The notes below the pieces were generated by a model. The model saw nothing but the letters and a program-made list of their open reading frames with translations, made no database searches and was not told the origin of the DNA. From positions 62,001 to 126,000 of the forward strand of contig NZ_JAJTTE010000011.1 of assembly GCF_021343995.1 (NCBI RefSeq): 64,000 bases of DNA, in the 5' to 3' direction. The DNA comes from Pseudonocardia terrae. Lineage in GTDB: Bacteria > Actinomycetota > Actinomycetes > Mycobacteriales > Pseudonocardiaceae. The translations under genes and the position numbers were made by a program. Of the stretch, positions 16,861 through 24,503 are shown piece after piece. Within the stretch, counting starts at the first letter, position 1. Each line of letters starts with the position of its first letter.

Positions 16861-17711
16861 TGCTCGGCGTCGTCCTGGCGGTGTGCGCAGCGGCGTGCAA
16901 CGCGGTGGGAACGGTGTTCCAGCGCAAGGCCGCACGGGCCGCGCCGGACAGCGAGACCATGCGGCCCGCGCTGCTGTGGGACCTCATGCGGCGACCACCA
17001 TGGCTGGTCGGGATCGCCGGGATGATCGGCGGGTTCCTCTGCCAGGCCGCGGCGCTGCACTTCGCCCCGCTCACCCTCGTGCAGCCGATCGTCGTGTTCG
17101 AGCTCCCGCTCACGCTGGCGGTCGCGGCCGTGGTGTTCGGCCGGCGCGTCGACCGGAACGCGGTCTGGGGCACCCTCGCCGTCAGCGCCGGGCTGACGCT
17201 GGTGCTGATCGCCCTCGAGCCCCGCCCGGGACCGGCCTCGACCGGGGCCAGCTGGGTACTCGTCATCGCCGTCACCCTCGTCGTCGTGGCCGCGCTGGTC
17301 CTGGTGGGGCTCCGCACGCGGGGCAGCCGCCGGGCCGCCCTGTTCGGGGTGGGGGCCGGGATCGGGTTCGGGTTCACCGCGGCGCTGATGGACGAGGCGT
17401 TGCGGGTGCTCGACGGCGGCGTCGCCGCACTCCTGTCCGACTGGCCGGTCTACGCGATGGTCGCGGCCGGGATCGGCAGCGTCTTCCTGACCCAGAACGC
17501 CCTGCAGGCGGGCCCGATCGTCGCCGCCCAGCCGGCGATCACCACGTGCGACCCGCTGGCGGCCATCGCCTACGGGGTGCTGATGTTCGGCGAGCAGCTG
17601 CGCGCCGGGATCTGGCTGGTGCCGACGCTCATCGGGGCTGCGATCGCGATCGGGGGGACCGTGGCGCTGGCGCACTCCCCGCTGGCGGAGGCGCAACCGG
17701 ACGGCGGGTGA
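16860..17711 (+). CDS. DMT-superfamily membrane transporter, paralogue of the preceding gene
   Basis: 283 residues with the same helix pattern as its neighbour: FQRKAARAAPDSE after helix 1, LCQAAALHFAPLTLVQPIVV, and VFLTQNALQAGPIVAAQPAI followed by a helix ending in GEQL. The shared 'QNA-GP/SAP-...A-QP/EP' arrangement shows tandem duplication within the family. GTG start is at the TAG of the preceding gene (1-bp shift), indicating coupled translation. The last 83 bp overlap the 3' end of the convergent glycosyltransferase gene, an unusually long tail-to-tail overlap. Confidence 0.75.
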   Translation: MLGVVLAVCAAACNAVGTVFQRKAARAAPDSETMRPALLWDLMRRPPWLVGIAGMIGGFLCQAAALHFAPLTLVQPIVVFELPLTLAVAAVVFGRRVDRNAVWGTLAVSAGLTLVLIALEPRPGPASTGASWVLVIAVTLVVVAALVLVGLRTRGSRRAALFGVGAGIGFGFTAALMDEALRVLDGGVAALLSDWPVYAMVAAGIGSVFLTQNALQAGPIVAAQPAITTCDPLAAIAYGVLMFGEQLRAGIWLVPTLIGAAIAIGGTVALAHSPLAEAQPDGG

Positions 17712-18807
17712 ACCCCGTGCCCTCCCGCCAGGCCAGGAGGGCGTCGACGGGATCCTCGACGAACACCGAGCGGGCCCGCGCCACCTGGTCCTCCCGGTCC
17801 CGCCCCGGCGCCGACAGGCGCAGCACCTGCTCACGCAACGCGTCCGTGTCGGGCGCGAACGACGCCACCCCGTGGGCGGCGAGCGCGGCCGCGCCGAGGC
17901 GACCGTGGCCCGGCAACGGCCGGTGCAACACCACGGGGATCCCGGTCGCGAACGCCTCGGCGCAGGCGGTGCCCCCGGACTGGTCGACGAGGACCGACAC
18001 CGCGGCGAGGAGATCGCCGACGTCGTCGCGCCAGCCGAGGGCCAGGCAGCCCGGGAGCCGGCCGATCTCGCGGCGCAGCTCGGGATTGCGCCCGCAGAGC
18101 ACCACCGTGCGCACGCCGCGCAGCGCCGACAGGGCTCTGGTCGTGCGGGCCGTCGAGCCGACTCCCCAGGACCCGGCCGACACCAGGACCGCGCGGTCGC
18201 CGGGGGCGAGCCCGAGCGCGGCCCGGCCCGCTGCCGGGTCCCGGCCCAGGTGGAACCCGTCGGCCACGACCGGTCCCGGGGCCAGCGCCGGCAGGCCGGT
18301 GCGGGCGCGGGCGTGCGCGGCGACCCAGGGGTACGGGCAGAAGAACGCGTCGGTCGCGGGGTGCAGCCACTGCCGGTGAGCGGCGGGCTCGGTGATCACG
18401 ACGACCGACGGCACCGTGAGCAGGCCGGCGACCCGCATGTGCCCCGCGACCTGGGCGGCCAGGTGGAAGGTCGAGACGACCACGTCCGGCCGGTAGCCCG
18501 CGACCAGGTCCCGCAGCCGCCACGCCGCGAGCTGGTCCAGTGGGAAGACCCCTGGCCGGCAGTGGCGTCGTTCGCTGAAGAACGCGCGGAAGATCGCCTC
18601 GTAGAGCCACGGCGCATGGCGCAGCATCCCCGCGTAGCCCGCACGCAGCGCCGCGCCCCCCGGGAGCACCTGCATCAGGTCGACGACCAGGACCTCGTGG
18701 AACCGGCGGCGCAGCCCGGCGCCGAGCTCGCGGGCGACCTGATCGTGTCCCGCGCCCATGCTGGCGGTCAGCACCAGCCACCGAGCCCCGGCGGCTCCGT
18801 ACGGCAT
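17629..18807 (-). CDS. Glycosyltransferase of the MGDG synthase / processive diacylglycerol glucosyltransferase type
   Basis: 392 residues, GT-B fold. The N-terminal domain has LVLTASMGAGHDQVARELG, the acceptor-lipid motif of monogalactosyldiacylglycerol-synthase-type GT28 enzymes. The C-terminal donor domain has VLVSAGSWGVGST, VVLCGRN and DQSGGTACAEAFATGIPVVL. Such enzymes add sugars to membrane diacylglycerol or related lipids at the cytoplasmic face. ATG 18807 follows GGGAG by five bases, fixing the start. The last ~28 residues (Pro/Ser/Arg-rich) are encoded opposite the end of the DMT gene and lie outside the conserved fold, so the overlap probably arose by loss of an earlier stop. Confidence 0.78.
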   Translation of the reverse strand: MPYGAAGARWLVLTASMGAGHDQVARELGAGLRRRFHEVLVVDLMQVLPGGAALRAGYAGMLRHAPWLYEAIFRAFFSERRHCRPGVFPLDQLAAWRLRDLVAGYRPDVVVSTFHLAAQVAGHMRVAGLLTVPSVVVITEPAAHRQWLHPATDAFFCPYPWVAAHARARTGLPALAPGPVVADGFHLGRDPAAGRAALGLAPGDRAVLVSAGSWGVGSTARTTRALSALRGVRTVVLCGRNPELRREIGRLPGCLALGWRDDVGDLLAAVSVLVDQSGGTACAEAFATGIPVVLHRPLPGHGRLGAAALAAHGVASFAPDTDALREQVLRLSAPGRDREDQVARARSVFVEDPVDALLAWREGTGFTRRPVAPPPAGSAPAPRSPRSRSQPR

Positions 18808-18891
18808 CGGGCTCCCTACCCGAGACCGCGCCGGAGTAAACACCGGATCCGGCGAGAGCTGTCGCAGCGGTGACCGTGGACGGCTCGTGCC

Positions 18892-18953
18892 GGCCGGTGC
18901 CGGCTCGTGCGGAAGCGGGCCGTAGCGGCCGGTGCCGGCGCCTGCGGAAGGCC
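18892..18953. repeat. Short tandem duplication upstream of csbD
   Basis: The segment GGCCGGTGCCGGC followed by a TGCGGAAG box occurs twice, about 35 bp apart (from 18892 and 18927), with minor changes. It lies in the divergent spacer between the glycosyltransferase gene and csbD, just upstream of the csbD promoter. No function is implied. Confidence 0.45.
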
Positions 18954-18965
18954 GCCGGCCGACGA

Positions 18966-18992
18966 GGTTCCGAGAGCGGGTCCGGTGGGTAA
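18966..18992 (+). promoter_or_regulatory. SigB/SigF-type stress promoter for csbD
   Basis: GGTTCC (18966-18971) and GGGTAA (18987-18992) are separated by 15 bp. This matches the GNNTN / GGGTAY layout, 14-17 bp apart, used by actinobacterial general-stress sigma factors of the SigB/SigF group. It lies 57 bp upstream of the csbD start, a gene class typically under such control. Confidence 0.6.
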
Positions 18993-19048
18993 GCCCCCTC
19001 ATGTAGGGCCCATCGAGGGTCGTGGTGAGCGACGCGAAGGAGTGCGCC

Positions 19049-19234
19049 ATGGCGATGGACGACAAGATCGACAACAAGGCCGAGGAGCTGAAGGGCAAGG
19101 CCAAGGAGGGCGTCGGCCGGGCGACGGACGACGAGGGTCTCGAGGCCGAGGGCCGCGGTGACCAGGCCTCGGGCAAGGTCAAGCAGGCCGGCGAGAAGGT
19201 CAAGGACGCGGCCAAGGACGTGTTCAAGAAGTAG
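19049..19234 (+). CDS. csbD: CsbD-family general stress protein
   Basis: 61 residues, almost entirely Lys/Glu/Asp/Ala with repeated KxKxxxG elements (KAEELKGKAKEGVGR, ASGKVKQAGEKVKDAAKD), the signature of CsbD-like proteins. These small, highly charged cytoplasmic proteins accumulate in general stress; their molecular role is not established. ATG 19049 follows AAGGAG by seven bases; a second ATG two codons on is less well placed. A stress-type promoter lies upstream and a strong hairpin terminator downstream, so it is a complete single-gene unit. Confidence 0.9.
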   Translation: MAMDDKIDNKAEELKGKAKEGVGRATDDEGLEAEGRGDQASGKVKQAGEKVKDAAKDVFKK

Positions 19235-19254
19235 CGCGCCACCGCACGACGGAC

Positions 19255-19291
19255 GAGGCGCCTGGCAGCCGTTCGGCTCGCCAGGCGCCTC
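19255..19291 (+). terminator. Hairpin terminator after csbD
   Basis: Perfect 12-bp arms GAGGCGCCTGGC (19255-19266) and GCCAGGCGCCTC (19280-19291), with an inner AGCC/GGCT pairing that extends the stem. It lies 20 bp after the csbD stop. There is no U-tract, as usual in high-GC actinobacteria. Confidence 0.85.
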
Positions 19292-19391
19292 GCCGTGTCC
19301 CGATGGCCGGACCGGCAACCGGACGCCCGCGTTTGCCCGCATGAGTGAGGATGTGCGTGCAGGGGCGAGCCCTCGGTGCAGGGGCGAGCCC

Positions 19392-20409
19392 TCAGACGGG
19401 TTGGGCGACGAGTGGCTGCCCGCCGAGGGTGTGCGTGAGGTCCCAGGTCCGTGGCCGACTTCGTGGTCGTTGCTCGGGGTCGATCCAGACCGGGGGCACG
19501 AACTCCGGGATCCCGTCGCGCAGCAGGGCGACCCAGTCGGTGGTGTGGATCTGGTGGTGGTGGGCCTTGCACAGCATGACCAGGTTGCCGAGCGCCGTAT
19601 GGCCGCCGTGTTCCCAGGGGAGGACGTGGTGGATTTCGCACCAGGAGGGTGGGCGGTCGCAGCCGGGATGCGCGCAGCCGCCGTCGCGGGAGGTCACCGC
19701 CCGGCGGAGCCCGTCGGGGATGGTGCGGGTGAGCCGGCCGACGTCGAGGGGTTGCCCGGCGCCGTCGAGCACCATGGGGACGACGCCGCAGTCACACGCC
19801 AGCTGGGCGGGTCAGGCGCAGTTCGTTGAGCGGCGGGGGTTGGGGTGTCGTCGGGTTCGGGGCCGTCCTCGTCGAGGGCCTCGAGCAGCGCGGTGCCCCA
19901 CTGCTGCAGCTCGCGGGGGTGTAGCTGGTGGCGGCGTCGGCGAGCTGGATCTCCGCGCCGGCCCAAATCTCCGGGGTGAGTCGGCCCGCGGGCGGGGAGG
20001 CCAGCAGCCGGGTGAGCACCGCGACGTGGGCCAGCGAGGTGGTCCCGGCGGCGAACACTTCCGCCGTGGCCGGGAGTTTCGCGGGTAAGACCGCGCCGTC
20101 GAGCCCGATCCGCGGGCACACCGCGTCGGCGACTGCGACCCGCTGCGCGGCGGGCCCGTGGTCGAGGCGCAGCAGATCCTGCAGCGCCCGGGTGGGCGAG
20201 GCGTAGCCGTGCTCGGCGAAGGTGCCGCGCCGGTCCAGCTCGGCCACTGTCTGCACGCCGAGCTGCTCCAGGCGCCGGGTGACCGATTCGCGTACCCGCA
20301 GCGTCTCCACCAGCTCGGCGGCACTTGCGCCCGGTCCGGTCGCGGCGGCGAGCGCGTCGACGGCGTCGTCGAGCAGGCGCCACGCGTTGGCGATCGGGCT
20401 GGGGAGCAT
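19392..20409 (-). pseudogene. Decayed DUF222/HNH endonuclease gene
   Basis: The 5' part (from ATG 20409: MLPSPIANAWRLLDDAVDAL) and the 3' part (CAHPGCDRPPSWCEIHHVLP ... LCKAHHHQIH, the HNH nuclease with Cys pairs) belong to a 13E12/DUF222-HNH protein, normally around 450 residues. In between the frame breaks. Near 19925 the sequence switches frame (the intact reading would be ELQQWGTALLEALDEDGPEP). Near 19800, NELRLTR is joined directly to ACDCGVVPMV, skipping the central domain of roughly 100 residues. Family members are abundant repeats in actinobacterial genomes. It cannot make a normal protein. Confidence 0.8.
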
Positions 20410-20509
20410 GCATCGACCCTACTCGAACACCACTTCGAACACAAGGTAAAGTTCGCAGCTCAGGACCACTTCCGAAGGACTCACTGAGTGGAAAGCTCTG
20501 CCTGGGGCC

Positions 20510-21256
20510 TCAGCCCCGCAGCGCCTCAGGCAGCACCCGCGCCGCTTCGACCAGGCTGGGCCCGTACCAGGTCAGCAGGCGCCCGCTGACCAGGACGGAC
20601 GGGGCGGCGAAGGCCTCCGGGCCGTCGTCGGCGGTGAAGAGGTAGGGCTCGTCGGGGAGCACCACGAGATCGTGTGAGGGGAGGTCGGCCGGGTCGAAGC
20701 GCGGGTAGCGCTCGGGGGAGTCGGCCAGCACGTTGTCCACGCCGAGCCGGGCGAGCACCGCGCCGGTGAACGTGTCGGAGCCGCAGGCCATCCACGGCTT
20801 GCGCCAGATCGGCACCAGCGCGCGGCGCCGCTCGGTCGGCTCCGGGAGCGCGGCCCACAGGCGGCGGGCCTCGGCGAGCCACGCCGGCTCGTCGAACCCG
20901 CAGGCGGCGAGCATGCGGCCGAGCGAGTCCAGCCCGCCGTCGACGGTCCGGATGTCGGTGACGTAGACGGCGAGCCCGGCGTCGCGCAGCCGCTGCAGGT
21001 CGCCGGGCTTGTTCTCCTCCTGGTTGGCCAGCACCAGGTCCGGCGCGAGCGCGACGATCGCCTCGACGTCCGGGTTCTTGGTGCCGCGCACCCGCGGCAC
21101 GTCGAGGTCCGCGGGGTGCGTGCACCAGTCCGTGGCGGCGACGAGCGTCGAGCGGTCGGTGGCCCCGACCGCCTCGGTCAGCGAGGGCACGATCGACGCG
21201 ATGCGCGCGACCTTCGTGGGGACGTCGACCTCGCGGCCCTCGTCGTCGATCACCAT
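20510..21256 (-). CDS. BtuF-like helical-backbone metal/cobalamin-binding protein without signal peptide
   Basis: 248 residues with the periplasmic-binding-protein fold of BtuF/FhuD: RIASIVPSLTEAVGA, VPRVRGTKNPDVEAIVALAPDLVL, SHDLVVLPDEPYLF. The protein begins MVIDDEGREVDVPTKVARI, with no signal peptide and no lipobox, and no ABC permease or ATPase is encoded nearby. It therefore probably stays in the cytoplasm as a soluble binder or has lost its transport role. ATG 21256 is used; a GAGAGG element lies nine bases upstream. It diverges from the DUF899 gene across about 150 bp. Related leaderless single-gene proteins occur in other actinobacteria, but their ligand is unknown. Confidence 0.72.
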   Translation of the reverse strand: MVIDDEGREVDVPTKVARIASIVPSLTEAVGATDRSTLVAATDWCTHPADLDVPRVRGTKNPDVEAIVALAPDLVLANQEENKPGDLQRLRDAGLAVYVTDIRTVDGGLDSLGRMLAACGFDEPAWLAEARRLWAALPEPTERRRALVPIWRKPWMACGSDTFTGAVLARLGVDNVLADSPERYPRFDPADLPSHDLVVLPDEPYLFTADDGPEAFAAPSVLVSGRLLTWYGPSLVEAARVLPEALRG

Positions 21257-21409
21257 GGCCCCGAGCCTCTCATGCGGCCCGCCCACTCGTCGGCCCATGG
21301 CCGGTACATCCAGTGCCCGGGCGATGAGTACCGGCGACGTCACCGGTCTGTCCTGCTGGAGCACGACGCCGCACGATGCCGCCCGGCACGAGACACCACG
21401 GAGGACGCC

Positions 21410-22192
21410 ATGACGACCACCCCGAGCGACCCGACCACCGCGCCGCCCGGCCGCCCGCCCGTCGTCGACCTCGCCACCTGGCAGACCGCCCGCGACGAGC
21501 TCCTGGTCCGCGAGAAGGCCCACACGCGCGAGGGCGACGCTCTCGCAGCGGCCCGCCGTCGGCTGCCGATGGTGGAGTTCGACGGGACGGTCGAGGTCGT
21601 GGGGGCCGACGGCCCCGTCCCGTTCCTGGACCTGTTCCAGGGCCGCGAGGAGCTCGTGGTCTATAAGCACATGTGGTGGGACGACGCGCCGCACCAGGGC
21701 CAGTGCGAGGGCTGCACCACCACGGCCTGGCACCTGCAGGACGCGTCCTACCTCCATGCCCGTGGCGTCTCGTTCGCCGTCCTGACCACGGGCCGGTGGG
21801 ACGAGGTGGCGGCCTACGTCGAGTTCATGGGCTACACCCAGCCCTGGTACTCGGTGCGCGGCGTGGCCGGGCCCGCCGGCGGCCACATGGGGTACCTCAC
21901 CAGCTACCTGCGCGACGGCGACCGCACCTTCCTCACCTACTCCACGACGGGCCGCGGCAACGAGCGGGTCAACGCGTCCCTCGGCCTGCTCGACATGACG
22001 CCCTACGGCCGCGGCGAGGCCTGGGAGGACACCCCCGAGGGCTGGCCCGGGGGACGCCACGCGTGCTGGTCCTGGCGGACGGACGCGGACGGGAACGCCA
22101 CCTGGGGGCCGACGAGCCGCCCCGTGCCGCAGTGGACGCGTCCCGGTGCGACCCCCGTCGAGACGCTCGGCAGGCACGGCGACCCGTCCTGA
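21410..22192 (+). CDS. DUF899 family thioredoxin-fold protein
   Basis: 260 residues. The DUF899 core is recognisable: TWQTARDELLVREKAHTREG near the N-terminus, RRLPMVEFDG, LVVYKHMWWDD, then QCEGCTTTAWHL with the C99-x2-C102 pair of a thioredoxin-like active site, FMGYTQPWYSV and FLTYSTTGRG. The family is widespread and often described as dithiol-disulfide oxidoreductase-like, but the substrate is not established. The start is certain: GGAGG lies five bases before ATG 21410. It appears monocistronic and divergent from the BtuF-like gene. Confidence 0.85.
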   Translation: MTTTPSDPTTAPPGRPPVVDLATWQTARDELLVREKAHTREGDALAAARRRLPMVEFDGTVEVVGADGPVPFLDLFQGREELVVYKHMWWDDAPHQGQCEGCTTTAWHLQDASYLHARGVSFAVLTTGRWDEVAAYVEFMGYTQPWYSVRGVAGPAGGHMGYLTSYLRDGDRTFLTYSTTGRGNERVNASLGLLDMTPYGRGEAWEDTPEGWPGGRHACWSWRTDADGNATWGPTSRPVPQWTRPGATPVETLGRHGDPS

Positions 22193-22232
22193 CGCGCACG
22201 GTGCCGCCGGCCCGCGCTCACACGGGGAACCG

Positions 22233-23150
22233 TCACGCGGGGAACAGCGGAGCGTCCCGGTCCAGCAGGAATCGCCGCAGCGCCCGCACCGGCGAGCTGG
22301 CGGGCCGGTCCCGCGGCCAGGCCACGCCGATCACGCGGCTGGTGCGCGGGCTCGTCAACGGCAGCTCGACGACGCCGGGCGGCGGCTCGCGGTGCGAGAC
22401 CGGCAGCAGGGCCACACCGAGGCCCGCCCCGACGAACCCGCGCAGCGTCGCCGTGTCGCCGCCCTCGAAGGCCAGCCGCGGGGTGAACCCGGCCTCCCGG
22501 CACCAGGCGTCGACGATGGTGCGCAGGCCGTAGCCGGGCAGGAAGCCGACGAAGGCCTCGCCCGCGGCCTCGGCCAGCGGAATGCCCTCGCGCCGGTCGG
22601 CGAGCGGATGGTCGGCGGGCACCACGAGCCGCAGCTCCTCCTCGCCGAGGGGCTGGGCGGCGAGCCCGGCCTCCTCGGGCAGCGGGGAGGTGAGCGCGAG
22701 GTCCGCCTCGCCGGCGCGCAGCCGTTGCAGCAGGACCGCGTGCGCGTCCTGGACCAGGTCGAACCGGATGCCGGGGTGCCGCGCGCGGAACTCGCCGATC
22801 ACTCGCGGGACGACGTCGGCGCCCAGGGTCGGCAGGAAGGCCAGCGTGATCCGGCCGTGCACGCTGTCCACCTCGCCGGCCAGCTCGCGGGCGCCCGTGG
22901 CCAGCTCGGCGAGGGAGCGCTCGGCGTAGCGCAGCAGCAGCCGGCCCTCGCGGGTCAGCCGCACGGTGCGGCCGCTGCGGACGAACAGCGAGGTCCCCAG
23001 CTCCTGCTCGAGGCGGGCGACCCCGCGGGAGAGTGTGGACTGCGGCACACCGAGCTCGTCCGCGGCGTGCGTGACGTGCTCGGCCCGCCCGACGGCGACG
23101 AACCAGCGCAACCGGGGTGCGAGCGCGGCGAGGACCTGCGACTCATCCAT
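22233..23150 (-). CDS. LysR-family transcriptional regulator
   Basis: 305 residues. Winged helix at the N-terminus (LRWFVAVGRAEHVTHAADEL, VPQSTLSRGVARLEQELGTS, LFVRSGRTVRLTREGRLLL), then a two-lobe effector domain with ITLAFLPTLGADVVPRVI and VVPADHPLAD. It is divergent from an MFS transporter gene with 67 bp between the starts, the classic arrangement for control of an efflux pump. ATG 23150 gives the normal LysR N-terminus. Confidence 0.9.
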   Translation of the reverse strand: MDESQVLAALAPRLRWFVAVGRAEHVTHAADELGVPQSTLSRGVARLEQELGTSLFVRSGRTVRLTREGRLLLRYAERSLAELATGARELAGEVDSVHGRITLAFLPTLGADVVPRVIGEFRARHPGIRFDLVQDAHAVLLQRLRAGEADLALTSPLPEEAGLAAQPLGEEELRLVVPADHPLADRREGIPLAEAAGEAFVGFLPGYGLRTIVDAWCREAGFTPRLAFEGGDTATLRGFVGAGLGVALLPVSHREPPPGVVELPLTSPRTSRVIGVAWPRDRPASSPVRALRRFLLDRDAPLFPA

Positions 23151-23182
23151 TTATGCATTATCGCAGCAGATCAGATGCATTG
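23151..23182. promoter_or_regulatory. Probable LysR operator between regulator and MFS gene
   Basis: Two ATGCAT hexamers (23153-23158 and 23175-23180), 22 bp centre to centre, lie just upstream of the LysR start, in a spacer that is AT-rich compared with its surroundings. Two-turn spacing of identical half-sites fits LysR-type binding. A third related box (GACGCATGC) follows at about 23183. Confidence 0.5.
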
Positions 23183-23217
23183 GACGCATGCTGGTCCTGG
23201 TCGTACGGTCGTTGGCG

Positions 23218-24450
23218 ATGACAACGACCGCGCCGTCCCCCACCACGTCCGCCCTCGGCCACGAGCGCGGCAGCCCGGGCTACCGCCGCCTCGGGCTGGC
23301 CATGTGGTGCACCGGGCTGGCGACGTTCGTGCTGGTCTACGCCGTGCAGGGGCTGCTGCCCACGCTCTCCGACGAGTTCGGCGTCTCGTCCGGGACCTCC
23401 AGCCTCGCGCTCTCCGCGACCACGCTGACCCTCGCGCTCGCGGTCGTCCCGCTCTCCGCGGTGGCCGAGGCCTGGGGCCGCGCCCGCGTGATGACCGTCG
23501 CGTTGACCGCGTCGGCGGTCCTCGGGCTGCTCGCCCCGCTCGCGCCGACCTTCGCGGTGCTCGTGGGGATCCGCGCGCTGGAGGGGGTCGCGCTGGCCGC
23601 GCTGCCGGCGTTGGCGATGTCCCACGTCACCCGGGAAGTGGCGCCGCGGCACCTCGGCGGCGCGGTCGGGCTGCTGATCGCCGGCAACACCATCGGCGGG
23701 CTCTCCGGGCGGCTCATCGCCACCGGGGTCGCCGACGTCGCGGGCTGGCGGCTCGCGCTCCTGGCCGTCGGCCTCGTGTCGCTGCTCTGCACCGTGGCCT
23801 TCCGGCTGCTGCTGCCGCCGTCGATCGCCCCGGCCGCCCCGCGGGTCCGGCTCGGCGAGCTCGGTGTGCCGATCCTGCGGCACCTGCGCGACCCGGGCCT
23901 GCTGTGCCTGTTCGGCATCGGCCTCCTGCTGATGGGCGCGTTCGTGACGATGTACAACTACCTGGGCTTCCGGCTGCTGCGCGCCCCGTTCGGGCTGCCC
24001 GCGGCGCTGGTCGCGCTGATCTTCCTCGGCTACCTGGCCGGGTCCTACGCCTCCACGGCGGCGGGTCGGCTCGGCGACCGGTTCGGCCGCCGGAAGGTCA
24101 TGTGGATCGGCATCGTCGTCGCCGTCGCCGGCGCCTGGGTCACCGCGCCGGCCCGGCTGCCGACCGTCCTGCTCGGGCTGATCCTCGTCACCGTCGGGTT
24201 CTTCGCCGGGCACTCGCTCGCCAGCAGCTGGGTGGGCCGCCGGTCGTCGATGCTCGCGGAGGGGTCACCCGGCATCGCCTCGTCGCTGTACCTGTTCGGC
24301 TACTACGCGGGCAGCAGCGTCGGCGGCACCGTCGGCGGGGTGGTGTTCGACCACGCGGGCTGGACCGGGGTGGTCGGTTACCTGACCGTGCTGCTCGCCG
24401 GCGCCCTCGTCCTGGCCCTGACGCTGCGCCGGATCCCGGCCCCGGCGTGA
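23218..24450 (+). CDS. MFS transporter
   Basis: 410 residues with 12 predicted membrane helices. The RLGDRFGRRKVMWIG loop between helices 8 and 9 is the MFS signature. The N-terminal half has VQGLLPTLSDEFGVSSGTSS, typical of YnfM/AraJ-type efflux proteins. Closest by eye to putative drug or metabolite exporters of the YnfM type. ATG 23218 is preferred over an upstream ATG because the protein then starts with the usual short polar tail. Divergent from a LysR gene that presumably controls it. It converges with the NDH-2 gene across 53 bp that contain GGCGCC-rich palindromes. Confidence 0.82.
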   Translation: MTTTAPSPTTSALGHERGSPGYRRLGLAMWCTGLATFVLVYAVQGLLPTLSDEFGVSSGTSSLALSATTLTLALAVVPLSAVAEAWGRARVMTVALTASAVLGLLAPLAPTFAVLVGIRALEGVALAALPALAMSHVTREVAPRHLGGAVGLLIAGNTIGGLSGRLIATGVADVAGWRLALLAVGLVSLLCTVAFRLLLPPSIAPAAPRVRLGELGVPILRHLRDPGLLCLFGIGLLLMGAFVTMYNYLGFRLLRAPFGLPAALVALIFLGYLAGSYASTAAGRLGDRFGRRKVMWIGIVVAVAGAWVTAPARLPTVLLGLILVTVGFFAGHSLASSWVGRRSSMLAEGSPGIASSLYLFGYYAGSSVGGTVGGVVFDHAGWTGVVGYLTVLLAGALVLALTLRRIPAPA

Positions 24451-24503
24451 GCCGGCGCCGGGCGACGTCCGCCCCGCGTCGGGAAGGGCCGGCGCCGGGA
24501 GGG

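Noticed and set aside
20424-20455. SOS/LexA-like box (CGAAC...GTTCG) upstream of the DUF222-HNH pseudogene
   Set aside because: The half-sites are 10 bp apart rather than 4, and the CGAACAC units are direct repeats; this does not match the actinobacterial LexA site.
24451-24503. GGCGCC-rich palindromes between the convergent MFS and NDH-2 genes as a terminator
   Set aside because: CCGGCGCCGG is self-complementary and recurs by composition; no single long stem as clear as the other terminators could be drawn.
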